Assembly (NCBI GenBank): GCA_007120815.1
Contig: SKMY01000062.1
Location: 1 to 6,758 of the forward strand
Source of the DNA: Syntrophomonadaceae bacterium
GTDB taxonomy: Bacteria > Bacillota_D > Dethiobacteria > DTU022 > UBA8154
Reading direction: 5' to 3'
DNA: 6,758 nt
The notes beneath the pieces were generated by a model. It was not told the DNA's origin, did not search any database, and worked only from the letters and a program-made list of their open reading frames with translations. Shown here piece by piece: positions 1-5,936 of this stretch (its first letter is position 1; each line of letters begins with the position of its first letter). The translations under genes and the position numbers were made by a program.

Positions 1-104
1 CGAATATTGTCCGTATCCTCGTAAAAGATAGTCTGGTAATCAATACCGCGAAGCATAATATGATATATACCGCTTTCACTTTTTTTGCGGGGTAGTCGTG
101 GCAT
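1..104 (-). CDS. Y1 (HUH) transposase, RAYT/IS200-like, 5' part only
   Basis: The minus strand reads 34 full codons from an ATG at 104 and runs off the left edge. The N-terminus begins MPRLPRKKSESGIYHIMLRG and continues with IDYQTIFYEDTDNI. This is the typical start of REP-associated tyrosine transposases (Y1_Tnp family): a basic leader, the first beta strand GIYHIMLRG, then an acidic D/E-rich stretch. An AGGAGA ribosome binding site (minus strand of 112-117) lies 7 bases before the ATG. Family members are single-strand DNA nucleases with an HUH metal-binding motif and one catalytic tyrosine. Both lie outside the window, so I cannot tell whether the gene is intact. Many relatives are domesticated single-copy genes flanked by palindromic repeats, and a repeat cluster lies just upstream here. 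Family call is confident; activity is unknown. Confidence 0.85.
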   Translation of the reverse strand, partial: MPRLPRKKSESGIYHIMLRGIDYQTIFYEDTDNI

Positions 105-154
105 GGAAATGTCTCCTATACATTATTTTGGATATTTTAACATAATAAATATAT

Positions 155-238
155 GGAATCAATAGGTACGTCCCCGTGATTCACGTCCCCGTGATTCTTT
201 GGAATCAATAGGTACGTCCCCGTGATTCCCCGTGATTC
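155..238. repeat. Cluster of REP-like palindromic repeats upstream of the transposase
   Basis: An identical 28-base unit occurs at 155-182 and 201-228. Each copy is followed by a partial copy of its own right end: 15 bases (ACGTCCCCGTGATTC) at 183-197, and 11 bases (CCCCGTGATTC) at 228-238. The element GTCCCCGTGATTC is therefore present three times complete and once shortened. Each full unit is a small imperfect palindrome: GAATCA pairs with TGATTC at the ends, and GG pairs with CC around a TACGT loop. The block sits 51 bases upstream of the transposase start. By analogy with REP sequences and their RAYT proteins, it may be a substrate or remnant of that enzyme. The repeats are seen directly; the link to the transposase is inference. 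Confidence 0.7.
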
Positions 239-245
239 TGAAGAG

Positions 246-273
246 CAAAAAGCTGCCTGGGGTTTCAGGCGGC
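246..273 (-). terminator. Rho-independent terminator, second of a tandem pair after the SLH gene
   Basis: On the minus strand GCCGCCTG pairs with CAGGCAGC (one C/A mismatch) around a 6-base loop, followed directly by TTTTTG. This is the canonical stem plus U-run order for minus-strand transcripts. It lies about 110 bases beyond the stop codon of the SLH gene and before the transposase gene, so it shields the latter from read-through. Confidence 0.7.
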
Positions 274-288
274 CAGTGGAATTTGATT

Positions 289-333
289 AAGAAGGGAGGA
301 CGAGGCGCCGGATTTGCCTCGTCCTCCCTTCTT
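289..333 (-). terminator. Long perfect hairpin 52 bases after the SLH gene
   Basis: AAGAAGGGAGGACGAGGC (289-306) is perfectly complementary to 316-333, giving an 18-bp stem with a 9-base loop. On the minus strand the tail reads TTAATCAAATT, a poor U-run. It may therefore stop transcription only partly, or mainly protect the mRNA 3' end, with the U-rich hairpin at 246-273 finishing the job. The plus-strand tail (TACCTGG) is no better. Confidence 0.65.
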
Positions 334-384
334 TACCTGGATAACATCCATCCAACGATTACCTGCCCGTTATTAATCCAACTG

Positions 385-2058
385 CTACCAGCCCAGTCCC
401 CTGAGTAATTTCAACAGAAGTACCATGGATTCCGCCCGGTTGATGGGCACGTTGGGCCTCAGGCTCCCGTCGGGGTAACCGCCGATGGTCCCTTCGGCGA
501 CCTGCCCGACCGCCCAGGAGGGCACCTGGTCGGCATCGGTGAAAACGGAAAGGTCGGCCGGGTGGCCAAAACCGGGGACATTACGGAGAGCGTTGGAGAT
601 TAATACGGCCGCTTCAATACGGGTCATCTGATCCTGGGGCGCAAAGCGGTCCCCTTTCCCTTTGACCAGGTCCGCCTTGGTCATGGCTGCGATAAACGGC
701 CGGGACCAAGGGGCAATCTGGTCGGCATCGTTGTATTTGGCCTGCAGCACCGCGTCATTTTCCGCTTCGGTCATGTATGTGATGGTGGGATACAGGTGGG
801 TTTCGCCCGGTGCCAGGCCCAGTATTCTGGCCACCACTGTTGTCAGCTCGGCCCGGGTGATGGTCCGGCTCAGCCCGGCGGGTCTGATCAAGCTGGTGGG
901 GTCGTCGGGATTAGGGTATCCTTCCAACAGCCCCAGGCCGTTCATCCGGTTGGCGATGGGTTCCGCCCACTCCCAGGCGGTCGTGATATCGGTAAATCGG
1001 GGTTGAATGCAGCCAAAAACCACGAACCAGCCGGCGTAACTGCCGTCATTGACGGCCTTGACCGTCCCAGGCGTCAAGGGATAGCTGGCCAGTGCCACCC
1101 ACTTATCGTAGCTGTCGTTCCAGTAAAAGACTTTGGGGTAGCGGTCCGGGTTGCCGTCCATTTTGGTCTGATCGTAGGTCAAAGCAAATTCAGCCCCGGG
1201 AGCAGCCATTTTCTGCGGTGTGCTCAAGGTGATATACCCGGGCTGCCGGTCCAGCATTTTTCCTTCCGGCAGGTCTTCGGTTTCAGGCGTGTCTTCGTCT
1301 TCATCGGGCACATCCTCATCCGGTGTATCATCGGGAGGCTCTTCCTTTCCTTCCCACACAGTTAACCTGGCATTGGCCGATAACGGGGTAGACTGCTTGC
1401 TGTAAGGGGGTGTATAATCATAATTTGCTGTGATTGAGCTGTTCCCTTCGCGGTCTCCCCGATATTTTCCCTTCCCTGTGGCTGTAGCGATATCTTCCGC
1501 CAGCCACCATTGAGCATCCTCAGTGACATCTTCGTTAAGGTCGATATCGGTAGATTTCAGGTAAGCCCTGTACTGCTGTGTTTCTCCTACCTCGATGGTT
1601 GCCGTTGGCGGCAGGATTTCCAGCCAGACTCGCGGATCTCTCACAATCATTTGGGCTTCGCCCTCAAGCCTGATGGGTGCACGAACCAATGAATCGAACA
1701 CATAGAGTGCACGCACTGTTGTTTGACCGGTGGAGACACCTCGAATAGCCCCTTTTACCGCCGCCGATGCCTCCCCTATGGAGATGTCTTCGACAAACCA
1801 GGCACACATCTCCGTAACCTCTTCCCCCAGGATAACGCCGTTATCGTGGCTCAAGTAAGCCCTGTACTGCTGGGAATTACCCGTAAAAACCGTAGCCGTC
1901 GGGGGTTCTACCACCAGTACTGGCTGGTTCATCTCCAGTACGAGCCCCTGGCTATTCTGTGCCAGACCAACCCCACCCAAAAGCAAAAGAAAAACGAGGA
2001 ACACCATGCCTAACACGACTCCGGTAACACGACAATTCCATCTTGATCGATTCAACAC
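385..2058 (-). CDS. Secreted surface protein with two Ig-like repeats and three SLH domains
   Basis: 557 residues. The start is GTG at 2058, with AAGGGAG (minus strand of 2069-2075) 10 bases upstream. Residues 1-33 form a signal peptide: basic n-region, hydrophobic core from about 14 to 32, likely cleavage after GLA. Two related repeats of about 90 residues follow (about 48-139 and 145-235). Each carries PPTAT, QQYRAYL and an acidic VTE(D/M) segment ending in W, and resembles bacterial Ig-like (Big2) folds. Residues 236-267 are a Pro/Asp/Glu linker. Residues 268-350 are a beta-rich domain (ALTYDQ, VFYWNDSYDKW, YAGWFVVFG) often seen before SLH domains. SLH domains lie at about 354-416, 442-493 and 506-557, with the signatures TRAE, TRIE and NRAE. 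In the family, three SLH domains bind pyruvylated secondary cell-wall polymer, so the protein should be anchored non-covalently to the wall. Whether it forms the S-layer or is an accessory surface protein cannot be decided; the rather small size favours an accessory role. Confidence 0.93.
   Translation of the reverse strand: MLNRSRWNCRVTGVVLGMVFLVFLLLLGGVGLAQNSQGLVLEMNQPVLVVEPPTATVFTGNSQQYRAYLSHDNGVILGEEVTEMCAWFVEDISIGEASAAVKGAIRGVSTGQTTVRALYVFDSLVRAPIRLEGEAQMIVRDPRVWLEILPPTATIEVGETQQYRAYLKSTDIDLNEDVTEDAQWWLAEDIATATGKGKYRGDREGNSSITANYDYTPPYSKQSTPLSANARLTVWEGKEEPPDDTPDEDVPDEDEDTPETEDLPEGKMLDRQPGYITLSTPQKMAAPGAEFALTYDQTKMDGNPDRYPKVFYWNDSYDKWVALASYPLTPGTVKAVNDGSYAGWFVVFGCIQPRFTDITTAWEWAEPIANRMNGLGLLEGYPNPDDPTSLIRPAGLSRTITRAELTTVVARILGLAPGETHLYPTITYMTEAENDAVLQAKYNDADQIAPWSRPFIAAMTKADLVKGKGDRFAPQDQMTRIEAAVLISNALRNVPGFGHPADLSVFTDADQVPSWAVGQVAEGTIGGYPDGSLRPNVPINRAESMVLLLKLLRGLGW
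1561..1872 (-). repeat. Duplicated Ig-like module marked by an identical 18-base segment
   Basis: The 18 bases GTAAGCCCTGTACTGCTG occur at 1561-1578 and again at 1855-1872, exactly 294 bases (98 codons) apart. They encode the QQYRAYL core of each Ig-like repeat. The flanking bases have diverged considerably, so the duplication is not recent, although this stretch is unchanged at DNA level. Confidence 0.75.
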
Positions 2059-2166
2059 GATGCAACTTCTCCCTTCTTTTCTTAATGATTGGATTTAAAA
2101 GCCTTTCAGCTTATGTCCTAACTAGAGAAATACGGCAGCCCTGGGACGTTCTAGTAATTTCATAGG

Positions 2167-2202
2167 AAAAAAACAAAAACCGACCATGCTAAATGGTCGG
2201 TT
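2167..2202 (-). terminator. Strong minus-strand terminator with no gene upstream of it
   Basis: AACCGACCAT (2178-2187) pairs perfectly with ATGGTCGGTT (2193-2202) around a 5-base loop. On the minus strand the stem is followed by TTTTTGTTTTTTT, an excellent U-tract. On the plus strand no U-run follows. It points toward the SLH gene start, 109 bases away, and no protein gene on the minus strand precedes it. It must therefore end either a short RNA or an attenuated leader of the SLH gene. Confidence 0.85.
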
Positions 2203-2276
2203 ACGCAATTGGCTCAAAGCAGGTCCTTAGCGTCCAGGTGCGGCCTGCTAATCATCGCTCCCAAATAAGCTAATAT
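2203..2276 (-). promoter_or_regulatory. Candidate structured leader or small RNA before the SLH gene
   Basis: On the minus strand the RNA can form UUAGCAGG paired with CCU and GCUAA (a GGAC bulge between them, loop CCGCA). Alternatively, the same AGCAGG (plus 2244-2249) can pair with CCUGCU (plus 2218-2223). The two helices exclude each other. The downstream terminator loop repeats the sequence UUAGC, which could pair with GCUAA of the first helix. Competing helices ahead of an intrinsic terminator are typical of attenuators and riboswitches. I do not recognise a known class; in particular the c-di-GMP-I signature with its GAAA tetraloop is missing. A self-standing small RNA of about 110 nt is the alternative. 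Confidence 0.4.
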
Positions 2277-2283
2277 AAATAAT

Positions 2284-2308
2284 ATTCTATCAAATTTGGC
2301 ATATTCCT
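2284..2308 (-). promoter_or_regulatory. Possible minus-strand promoter for the leader RNA
   Basis: The minus strand has TAGAAT (2289-2284, five of six matches to TATAAT) preceded 19 bases upstream by TTTAGA, inside a very AT-rich stretch (about 2252-2358). Spacing is longer than ideal and AT-rich DNA gives such matches by chance. It would start an RNA near 2276 that reaches the terminator after about 110 nt. Confidence 0.25.
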
Positions 2309-2358
2309 TCTAAAAATACTAAAAAAAACATAAAATAAACAATATTTACTATTCTAAA

Positions 2359-2524
2359 AGGATGGAATCACAGGGATAGCAGGCCGATTGGGTGGGCTGT
2401 TTTCCTTGTTGACGTTGTGCATAGCAGGATAGCACGGCTCGTGCGTTGAAGTATTTTACAGCATCTATACCAGTAAATTAGAGCATGGTTACCTTACCAG
2501 CAGCAATAAGGGAGCAATAATAAC
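2359..2524. other. Non-coding upstream region of the MFS gene
   Basis: No gene is seen in this stretch. It is less AT-rich than the adjoining 2252-2358. The word ATAGCA occurs three times (2376-2381, 2421-2426, 2429-2434), twice as ATAGCAGG and twice as GGATAGCA. The perfect inverted repeat GCACG-GCT-CGTGC lies at 2432-2444 and could be an operator for a regulator of the MFS gene. I could not find a convincing -10/-35 pair; TTGACG at 2409-2414 has no matching -10 box. Confidence 0.3.
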
Positions 2525-2551
2525 ATGAAACACGAGCGATGTGCAGTATGA
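2525..2551 (+). CDS. Possible 8-codon leader ORF coupled to the MFS gene
   Basis: An ATG at 2525 lies 10 bases after AAGGGAG (2508-2514), the only good ribosome binding site near the MFS start. It opens a frame coding MKHERCAV and stops at TGA 2549-2551, which overlaps the ATG at 2548 as ATGA. Ribosomes loaded at the strong site would finish here and could restart on the permease. No known function or homolog is recognised; its peptide may be irrelevant and only the coupling may matter. Confidence 0.4.
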   Translation: MKHERCAV

Positions 2552-3804
2552 GCAAAGAACGGGGAAAAGCATGGCACCAAAAGGACGGGGTCGTCCTGCT
2601 GATCATCTCCTCGGCCTATATCGCTGTATTTGCTAACATTCAGGGGTTTAAGGCCATGCTGCCACTGGTCCAGGAAGAATTTTTAATCAGCAGGACCCAG
2701 GTGGGCCTTTATTCCAGCTTTTACTTCTTGAGCGCCGTGCTGATTGCCGTGTTCAGCGGGAGAATTGTGGACCGCCTGGGGACAAAAAAAGGGCTTTCAC
2801 TGGGAGCCGGCGTGGTGGGCGTCATGATTATCCTCCACGCCCTTTCACCGTTCTTCTGGCTGATCCTGATCCTGGCCTTTTTTACCGGGGTCGCTTTCAG
2901 TTTGATTACGCCTTCGGTAAACAGGGGTGTATTTGAGTTGGCCCCTCCTTCCAAGAGGAGCTTCTTCATGGGAATCGTTCACGGGGGCGGGGGATTTGGG
3001 GGATTCATGGGCGCTGTCCTGCTGCCTTTTCTGGGTGAACTGATGGGTTGGCGAAGGGCACTTCTTTTCAGCAGCGCTTTTGCGCTGGTTGTGGCGTTTC
3101 TCATTTCTGTGTTATACAAGCCGCCGGCTACCAGGTTGGGAAAAAAGGAGAACACAGCGGAGACAAGTTCCAGGACTTTAAAGGAAGACCTGCTTTTTCT
3201 CCTGCGAAACCGCTATCTTTTATGCATTTTCTCCATGGGGATCGTTTTTGGTATGAGCATTTCTTCCATTACGGGCCATTTTACCCTGTACCTGAATCAG
3301 GACCTGGGTTTTAGCACGACATTGGCCGGCCTGGGACTGGGCATTTTTCATATAGGAGGCGTCTTTGGACAACCCTGCTGGGGGCTGATCAACGAAAAAG
3401 TGTTTCGCGGTAACAGGCGGAAGGGCCTTTTCCTGCTCGGCATGCTTATTGCGGCCCTCACCCTGTTTTTCGGCCTGGTGATCAGCAGGTTTTCCTTTTC
3501 ACCCACTGCCATCCTGGCCTTTTCTTTTCTCCTGGGTTTTTGTATCATGGGCGTTATTGCCATTTACTTCACTGCCGTGAGCGAACTGGTATCCAGGGAA
3601 CACATTGGCGTGGTGACCGGCATCGCCCTGGTTTTCCCCCGGTTCAGCACGATACTGGCCCCTCCCCTTTTCGGCCTGGTGGCCGACCTGCAGGGCATGT
3701 ATTCCAGCAGCTGGATTATCCTGGGTATGATTGTACTTCTCTTTACCCTGGCTTTTTTCCATTTCAGCGGGAAATATGAGCCGTCTCCCAATTCCTCACG
3801 GTGA
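2548..3804 (+). CDS. Major facilitator superfamily (MFS) permease
   Basis: 418 residues from ATG 2548, or 421 from ATG 2539 in the same frame; a stop codon at 2521 excludes any earlier start. I prefer 2548 because it forms ATGA with the upstream mini-ORF; neither start has a good ribosome binding site of its own. The protein is hydrophobic, with about 12 membrane segments in two halves joined by a charged loop near 192-215. MFS motif A is seen as GRIVDRLGTKKG (about 71-82) between helices 2 and 3, with a weaker counterpart in the second half (GQPCWGLINE..RGNRRKG). Helix 5 is very glycine-rich (HGGGGFGGFMGAVLLP), where many relatives have a G-x-x-x-G-x-P pattern, and ends in GWRRALL. The layout resembles the MFS_1 group that includes CynX-like and organic-anion carriers. 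Substrate cannot be read from sequence. It converges on the TRAP operon, which may hint at a related anionic substrate. Confidence 0.88.
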   Translation: MSKERGKAWHQKDGVVLLIISSAYIAVFANIQGFKAMLPLVQEEFLISRTQVGLYSSFYFLSAVLIAVFSGRIVDRLGTKKGLSLGAGVVGVMIILHALSPFFWLILILAFFTGVAFSLITPSVNRGVFELAPPSKRSFFMGIVHGGGGFGGFMGAVLLPFLGELMGWRRALLFSSAFALVVAFLISVLYKPPATRLGKKENTAETSSRTLKEDLLFLLRNRYLLCIFSMGIVFGMSISSITGHFTLYLNQDLGFSTTLAGLGLGIFHIGGVFGQPCWGLINEKVFRGNRRKGLFLLGMLIAALTLFFGLVISRFSFSPTAILAFSFLLGFCIMGVIAIYFTAVSELVSREHIGVVTGIALVFPRFSTILAPPLFGLVADLQGMYSSSWIILGMIVLLFTLAFFHFSGKYEPSPNSSR

Positions 3805-3813
3805 TCTTAAATG

Positions 3814-3857
3814 AAAAAGGGGCTGAACCTCGGTTCATTTTGAACGTTGGTCAGCCC
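3814..3857 (-). terminator. Terminator of the TRAP operon
   Basis: GGGCTGA (3820-3826) pairs with TCAGCCC (3851-3857), with an inner stem GTTCA/TGAAC (3833-3837/3841-3845) around a 3-base loop. On the minus strand the hairpin is followed by CTTTTTC, fitting termination of transcripts from dctM, whose stop codon is about 90 bases away. The plus-strand tail (TATTGATG) has no U-run, so it would serve the MFS transcript poorly. Confidence 0.78.
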
Positions 3858-3871
3858 TATTGATGCAAGAA

Positions 3872-3960
3872 CAGCACCTTTGATCTGCCTGATCCTGCCT
3901 GTGCCTATCTGATCTCACCTGATTCCTGCCCCGATGCCTGCGAGACCTACCTGATCATCT
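3872..3960. repeat. Degenerate CCTGATC / GCCTG-rich stretch after dctM
   Basis: Loose variants of CCTGATC, CTGATCT and CTGCC recur between about 3878 and 3958, just after the end of dctM and into its last codons. The units are imperfect and of uneven spacing. It looks like degenerate simple sequence; no function is apparent. Confidence 0.35.
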
Positions 3961-5275
3961 GCTGAGGCAGCCACATGATAATTTGCGGAAACACGATGCA
4001 GAGGAACAGGGTCACAAACTGGATAATTACAAAAGGAATAACCCCTTTCATGATATCCGGGCTGGAAATTTCCGGTGGTGCGATGCCCTTTAGATAGAAG
4101 ATGGAGTACGCAAAGGGCGGGGTTAAAAAAGACGTCTGATACATGATACAGACCATGGCTGCAAACCAGAGGGGATCAAACCCCAATGTAGCCGCGATGG
4201 GGGTAAAGAGGGGCACGATGATTAACAGCGAGGCCACCCAGTCCATCAGGAACCCCAGCACGAACACAATCAGCATCATGAATAAAAAGACGCCCCACTT
4301 GTCAAAGGGGAGGCCCAGCAAGATGTTCTGCACCACCCGGCCGCCGCCCAGACGCGTAAATACACCCACAAAGACGCCGGCACAAACCACGATCATCAGG
4401 ATCATGCTGGTGGTGAGCAGGGTGCTGTGCACCGTTTCCCTGATTACCCTGAAATTCAGCTTGCCGTGAGCGGCTGCAATAACCATGGAAACCAGGGCCC
4501 CGACGGCCGCCGCCTCGGTGGGCGGGGCGATACCGAACCAGATGACGCCCAGCACGGCCAGGATCAAGGCCAACACGGGCACCATGTTCACCAGCAGCCC
4601 TTTAACTTTTTCCCAGGTGGAAAGGGCATTGCGCTCCTCGATGGGCACGGCGGGGCCCATGGCGGGATTAATTTGGCACCGAACCAGGACATAGACCACG
4701 TAAAGAACACCCATCAGTATCCCCGGGCCCATGGCGGCGTAGAAAAGCCGGCCCACCGACAATCCGGCAGCGGGGCCGTACACAATCAGCATGATGCTGG
4801 GGGGGATAAGGATCCCCAGGGTGCCTCCCGCGCACACCACTCCGCTGGCCATTTGCTTGTCGTACCCTCTCGCCAGCATGGCGGGCAAAAACAGCAGGCC
4901 CATGGTCACCACTGATGCCCCGATGATCCCGGTGCAGGCGGCAAAAAGGATGGAGATGAAAAGGGAGGCCACGGCCAGGCCGCCTTTTAGCCCCCCCAGG
5001 CTCAAGGCCAGGATATCAAAGAGCTTTTTGGCGATGCCGGACCGGTCCAGCATATGGCCCATAAAGACAAAAAGGGGAATGGCCAGCAAAGAATAGTTTC
5101 TCAGCGTCCCCAAAGTAACAGTAAATACCAGGTTAAAAACTTCAGGCCCCCAGAAGGTCAGCCCAAATAAAACACCCAGGCCGCCCAGGACAACAAACAC
5201 GTAATAGCCGGAAAATATCCCGATAATCAGGCTGACCAGCATTAAAACAAACACCGCTGTTGAACTCAATTCCAT
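3947..5275 (-). CDS. dctM: TRAP transporter large membrane subunit (DctM)
   Basis: 442 residues, a full-length DctM. The ATG at 5275 overlaps the dctQ stop as TAATG, and AAAGGGGG lies 10 bases upstream. DctM carries the Na+-driven translocation pathway of the tripartite uptake system and works with DctQ and the binding protein DctP. Family hallmarks visible: LAIPLFVFMGHMLDRSGIAK (about 64-83), the glycine/alanine-rich CTGIIGASVVTMGLLFLPAM (about 114-133), GGTLGILIPPSIMLIVYGPA (about 150-169), GIAPPTEAAAVGA (248-260), MDWVASLLIIVPLFTPIAAT (344-363) and LTPPFAYSIFYLKGIAPPEI (384-403). Most of the protein is membrane helices with short loops. The sequence style fits the mannitol/chloroaromatic (FcbT3-like) branch, in line with the binding protein. 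No damage is seen. Substrate is not readable from this subunit. Confidence 0.95.
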   Translation of the reverse strand: MELSSTAVFVLMLVSLIIGIFSGYYVFVVLGGLGVLFGLTFWGPEVFNLVFTVTLGTLRNYSLLAIPLFVFMGHMLDRSGIAKKLFDILALSLGGLKGGLAVASLFISILFAACTGIIGASVVTMGLLFLPAMLARGYDKQMASGVVCAGGTLGILIPPSIMLIVYGPAAGLSVGRLFYAAMGPGILMGVLYVVYVLVRCQINPAMGPAVPIEERNALSTWEKVKGLLVNMVPVLALILAVLGVIWFGIAPPTEAAAVGALVSMVIAAAHGKLNFRVIRETVHSTLLTTSMILMIVVCAGVFVGVFTRLGGGRVVQNILLGLPFDKWGVFLFMMLIVFVLGFLMDWVASLLIIVPLFTPIAATLGFDPLWFAAMVCIMYQTSFLTPPFAYSIFYLKGIAPPEISSPDIMKGVIPFVIIQFVTLFLCIVFPQIIMWLPQQMIR

Positions 5276-5787
5276 TACAGCTCAACCCCCTTTACCCGGT
5301 ACAGGTTGCGAATAAATTCAGCGATTCCCTGGATAAGCAGCAGGGCATAGGTGATGGGAATGACCGTTTTCAAAGGATAAATGGGGGGATTCCAGTAGCC
5401 GGAAATGGCCCGCTCGCCCATGGCCCAGGAAAAAGCGGCCAGGTTAATGGATACGTACATGGTCATGATAACCAGCGGGAAAAAGAGCAGCAAACTGCAG
5501 ACTAAATCGATCAGGGCCTTGTTTCTGACGGAAAACCGGCTGTACAAAATATCGACCCGCACGTGGGATTTGTTTTTCAGCGCCCAGGCGGCGCCAATTG
5601 CAAAGGCCGTCCCGCCCAGCATGTAGCTGATATCATAGGACCAGACCGTGGGCTTGTTAAAAACAAAACGGGAAATCACTTCGTAAACCAGTGAAATAAT
5701 CAAAATAAAGTTCAACCAGCTGATAAACCGTCCGCTGAGTTCACTGATTTTTTCTAAGACTGCCACGAGTTTTTTGGGAAAATTCAT
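5275..5787 (-). CDS. dctQ: TRAP transporter small membrane subunit (DctQ)
   Basis: 170 residues from ATG 5787, chosen because AAGGG (minus strand of 5797-5801) lies 9 bases upstream. The frame is open back to a TTG at 5835, but that start has no ribosome binding site and adds residues with no family resemblance. Four membrane segments are visible, at about 20-40, 52-70, 90-115 and 138-158. Typical DctQ features are the helix-1 end YEVISRFVFNKP, the following WSYDISYMLGGTAFAIGAAW, the conserved HVRVD (75-79) after helix 2, and PPIYPLKTVIPI before the last helix. DctQ is the small partner that associates with DctM; its exact role in transport is less well defined. The stop overlaps the dctM start by one base, implying translational coupling and equal dosage. 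Confidence 0.93.
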   Translation of the reverse strand: MNFPKKLVAVLEKISELSGRFISWLNFILIISLVYEVISRFVFNKPTVWSYDISYMLGGTAFAIGAAWALKNKSHVRVDILYSRFSVRNKALIDLVCSLLLFFPLVIMTMYVSINLAAFSWAMGERAISGYWNPPIYPLKTVIPITYALLLIQGIAEFIRNLYRVKGVEL

Positions 5788-5851
5788 CCTCTCATTCCCT
5801 TCATTAAAATCTGGAAAAGAATAATAAAAGACCAATAACCGAAAACAGCGC

Positions 5852-5920
5852 GGAGTTCCTCGTTTAGCCCATTTTAAACCCGGTCAATCGTTAAGGATGA
5901 AGGGTCAAACGAAGAACTCC
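5852..5920 (-). promoter_or_regulatory. Stem-loop in the dctP-dctQ gap of the TRAP mRNA
   Basis: Bases 5852-5865 and 5907-5920 form a 14-bp stem. On the plus strand it has one C/A mismatch (5859/5913), but in the minus-strand RNA that position becomes a G-U wobble, so the stem is continuous in the operon mRNA. The 41-base loop can form an inner ACCC/GGGT stem. No strong U-tract follows. A stem here can block 3' decay of the dctP message or cause partial termination, giving more binding protein than membrane subunits. The structure is seen; the role is inferred from comparable transporter operons. Confidence 0.6.
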
Positions 5921-5936
5921 TGGCTGCCTGGTTATT

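Noticed and set aside
155..238. CRISPR-like array
   Set aside because: Only two full units, a spacing of 18 bases that itself contains repeat sequence, and no unique spacers or cas genes.
796..1365. 189-residue plus-strand ORF inside the SLH gene, and other long antisense ORFs (for example 4427-4915 and 5991-6545)
   Set aside because: They lie opposite well-supported genes, have no proper ribosome binding site, and show the composition expected of antisense shadows.
2203..2276. c-di-GMP-I (GEMM) riboswitch, which is common before surface-protein genes in Firmicutes
   Set aside because: A GGACGCUAAG string resembles part of the consensus, but the paired GGCAAACC arm and the GAAA tetraloop are absent.
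2362..2378. GGAATCACAGGGATAG as a further copy of the 155-238 repeat
   Set aside because: Only the GGAATCA end is shared; the GTCCCCGTGATTC part is missing, so chance similarity is more likely.
2380..2410. Plus-strand terminator (CAGGCC...GGGCTG then TTTTCCTT)
   Set aside because: The stem has a G/G mismatch and only six positions, and no plus-strand gene precedes it.
5275..5835. Longer DctQ starting at TTG 5835
   Set aside because: No ribosome binding site before it; ATG 5787 has AAGGG at 9 bases and matches the family N-terminus.
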